57,878 bases of DNA, taken from positions 1-57,878 of the forward strand of contig JAGOJO010000009.1 in assembly GCA_017995075.1 (NCBI GenBank), given 5' to 3'. A program made the position numbers and the translations under genes. The DNA comes from Bacteroidia bacterium (GTDB lineage Bacteria; Bacteroidota; Bacteroidia; AKYH767-A; OLB10). Each line of letters opens with the position of its first letter. The stretch's first letter is position 1. Under the pieces are notes generated by a model that worked only from the letters and a program-made list of their open reading frames with translations, was not told the origin of the DNA and made no database searches. Shown here piece after piece: positions 57,272 to 57,878 of this stretch.

Positions 57272-57878
57272 CAATTATGGTTCGTTGGTTGTTGTAGTGC
57301 GCTTAATCCGGCCAGCATCCAGGCATTGGACCAGCGCATGAAGGAAGTTTTTTCCAGATGTCGTTCAAATTTCCGGAAGTAGAAGAATCCCTTTGGATCT
57401 TGCATTTCGCGGATCATCCAGCAGGCTGTTTTCTTTGCCAATTCCAGCTGGCCGAATCTTTGGAGTGTAAGGAGTGTTTGTCCTGCAGCTGTGCAATCAA
57501 CCGGCCATGCTTGTTTATCGTAAAATCTCGGCTGTCCATCAGCTTCCAGAAAATGCCGGAGGTAAAAGCTGATGCCTTTGTCCATTCCTTGCTGATGTGT
57601 GCTGTCGTTTGTATGTCGGATGAACTCAGATAAACAATCGAGTATGTATCCTGTATGATAGTTGTCGATCCATTTTCCGGTTTCCCGCTGTGAGTAAATC
57701 CAGGCGCCTTCGCTGTTTTGATATTTCATTACCCAGTTTACAGCAGCTGTGGCCGTTGATTTTAATTCTTCGTTGGTAGTGATCGAGTATGCCTGAGCTA
57801 ATAGCCGGACACCTTTCATGCTGGCATTAAAAACTTTTTCTTTGTCGAAGGGAGAGTAGGAGAAGCAAATGCTTTGGT
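57271..57878 (-). CDS. Alpha/alpha-toroid surface-polysaccharide protein, N-terminus cut by window edge
   Basis: About 200 C-terminal residues; the frame stays open through the right edge (the most upstream codons read QSICFSYSPFDKEKVFNAS). The visible part has helices and Trp/Tyr-rich loops (NWVMKYQNSEGAWIYSQ, KWIDNYHTGYILDCLSEFI, RFYDKQAWPVDCTAAGQTLLTLQ, SFMRWSNAWMLAGLSAL), resembling D-glucuronyl C5-epimerase C-terminal or GH88/prenyltransferase-like toroids. Function unassigned. First visible gene of the operon to its left. The ATG at 57819 is internal, not the start. Confidence 0.8.
   Translation of the reverse strand, partial: QSICFSYSPFDKEKVFNASMKGVRLLAQAYSITTNEELKSTATAAVNWVMKYQNSEGAWIYSQRETGKWIDNYHTGYILDCLSEFIRHTNDSTHQQGMDKGISFYLRHFLEADGQPRFYDKQAWPVDCTAAGQTLLTLQRFGQLELAKKTACWMIREMQDPKGFFYFRKFERHLEKTSFMRWSNAWMLAGLSALQQPTNHN

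Overview
The window is from a chromosome of a Bacteroidota (Bacteroidetes) bacterium, probably a gliding or environmental lineage near Chitinophagia/Saprospiria/Sphingobacteriia. The class cannot be fixed from sequence alone. Supporting evidence: secreted proteins with type IX secretion (T9SS) C-terminal domains and a CHU_C/gliding-type C-terminus, Bat aerotolerance proteins, a DUF4293 gene beside rho, a long disordered insert in Rho, and many TAnnTTTG promoter -7 boxes. Genes sit on both strands in short operons. No phage, transposase, CRISPR array or rRNA is visible. One tRNA (Ala-GGC) is present.

Layout. 1-2103: AsmA-like protein (cut by the edge) and chorismate synthase. 2151-6077: a repeat-rich accessory patch with a heptanucleotide array and two tandem secreted paralogues that carry a palindromic repeat inside their coding sequence. 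6209-17528: GNAT, ABC-F, a PabC-like aminotransferase, rhomboid, ComEC, MBL hydrolase, Mpl-type Mur ligase, Rho, DUF4293 and a phosphoesterase. 17546-20163: batE/batD. 20257-24692: an envelope/lipid operon (LTA-synthase-like, DAG-kinase-like, TPMT-like, NlpC/P60, PyrR-like). 24812-26245: three lipoproteins around divergent promoters. 26313-32309: PIN-PhoH, a BatA-domain protein, a dihydroorotase-like pseudoenzyme and a peroxiredoxin. 32510-44466: three very large secreted proteins and tRNA-Ala. 44687-46979: divergent tyrosine-catabolism genes (homogentisate dioxygenase and FAH family). 47077-47276: a set of hairpins with conserved loop and variable stems. 47590-51533: ribBA, glmM and a cysteine desulfurase. 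51599-53857: a secreted LVIVD-repeat protein without a sorting domain. 53888-57878: a surface-polysaccharide operon running off the right edge.

The genes fall into three themes: housekeeping metabolism (aroC, ribBA, glmM, nifS-like), cell-envelope construction (Mpl-type ligase, glmM, LtaS-like operon, polysaccharide operon, AsmA), and T9SS cargo (six large secreted proteins).

The most unusual material is non-coding. The hairpin set at 47077-47276 has a conserved TTACGG loop, variable but self-complementary stems and conserved flanks. A 42-bp dispersed element at 6011-6052 has an unoccupied site preserved in the sister duplicate. Several other short repeat families are present (heptamer and octamer arrays, AATCCGCG...GTTCCCAC elements). 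TAnnTTTG boxes recur exactly 4 bp before ATG codons, which predicts leaderless mRNAs. Coding starts were often moved downstream of the longest open frame, using these promoter boxes, signal peptides or family starts.
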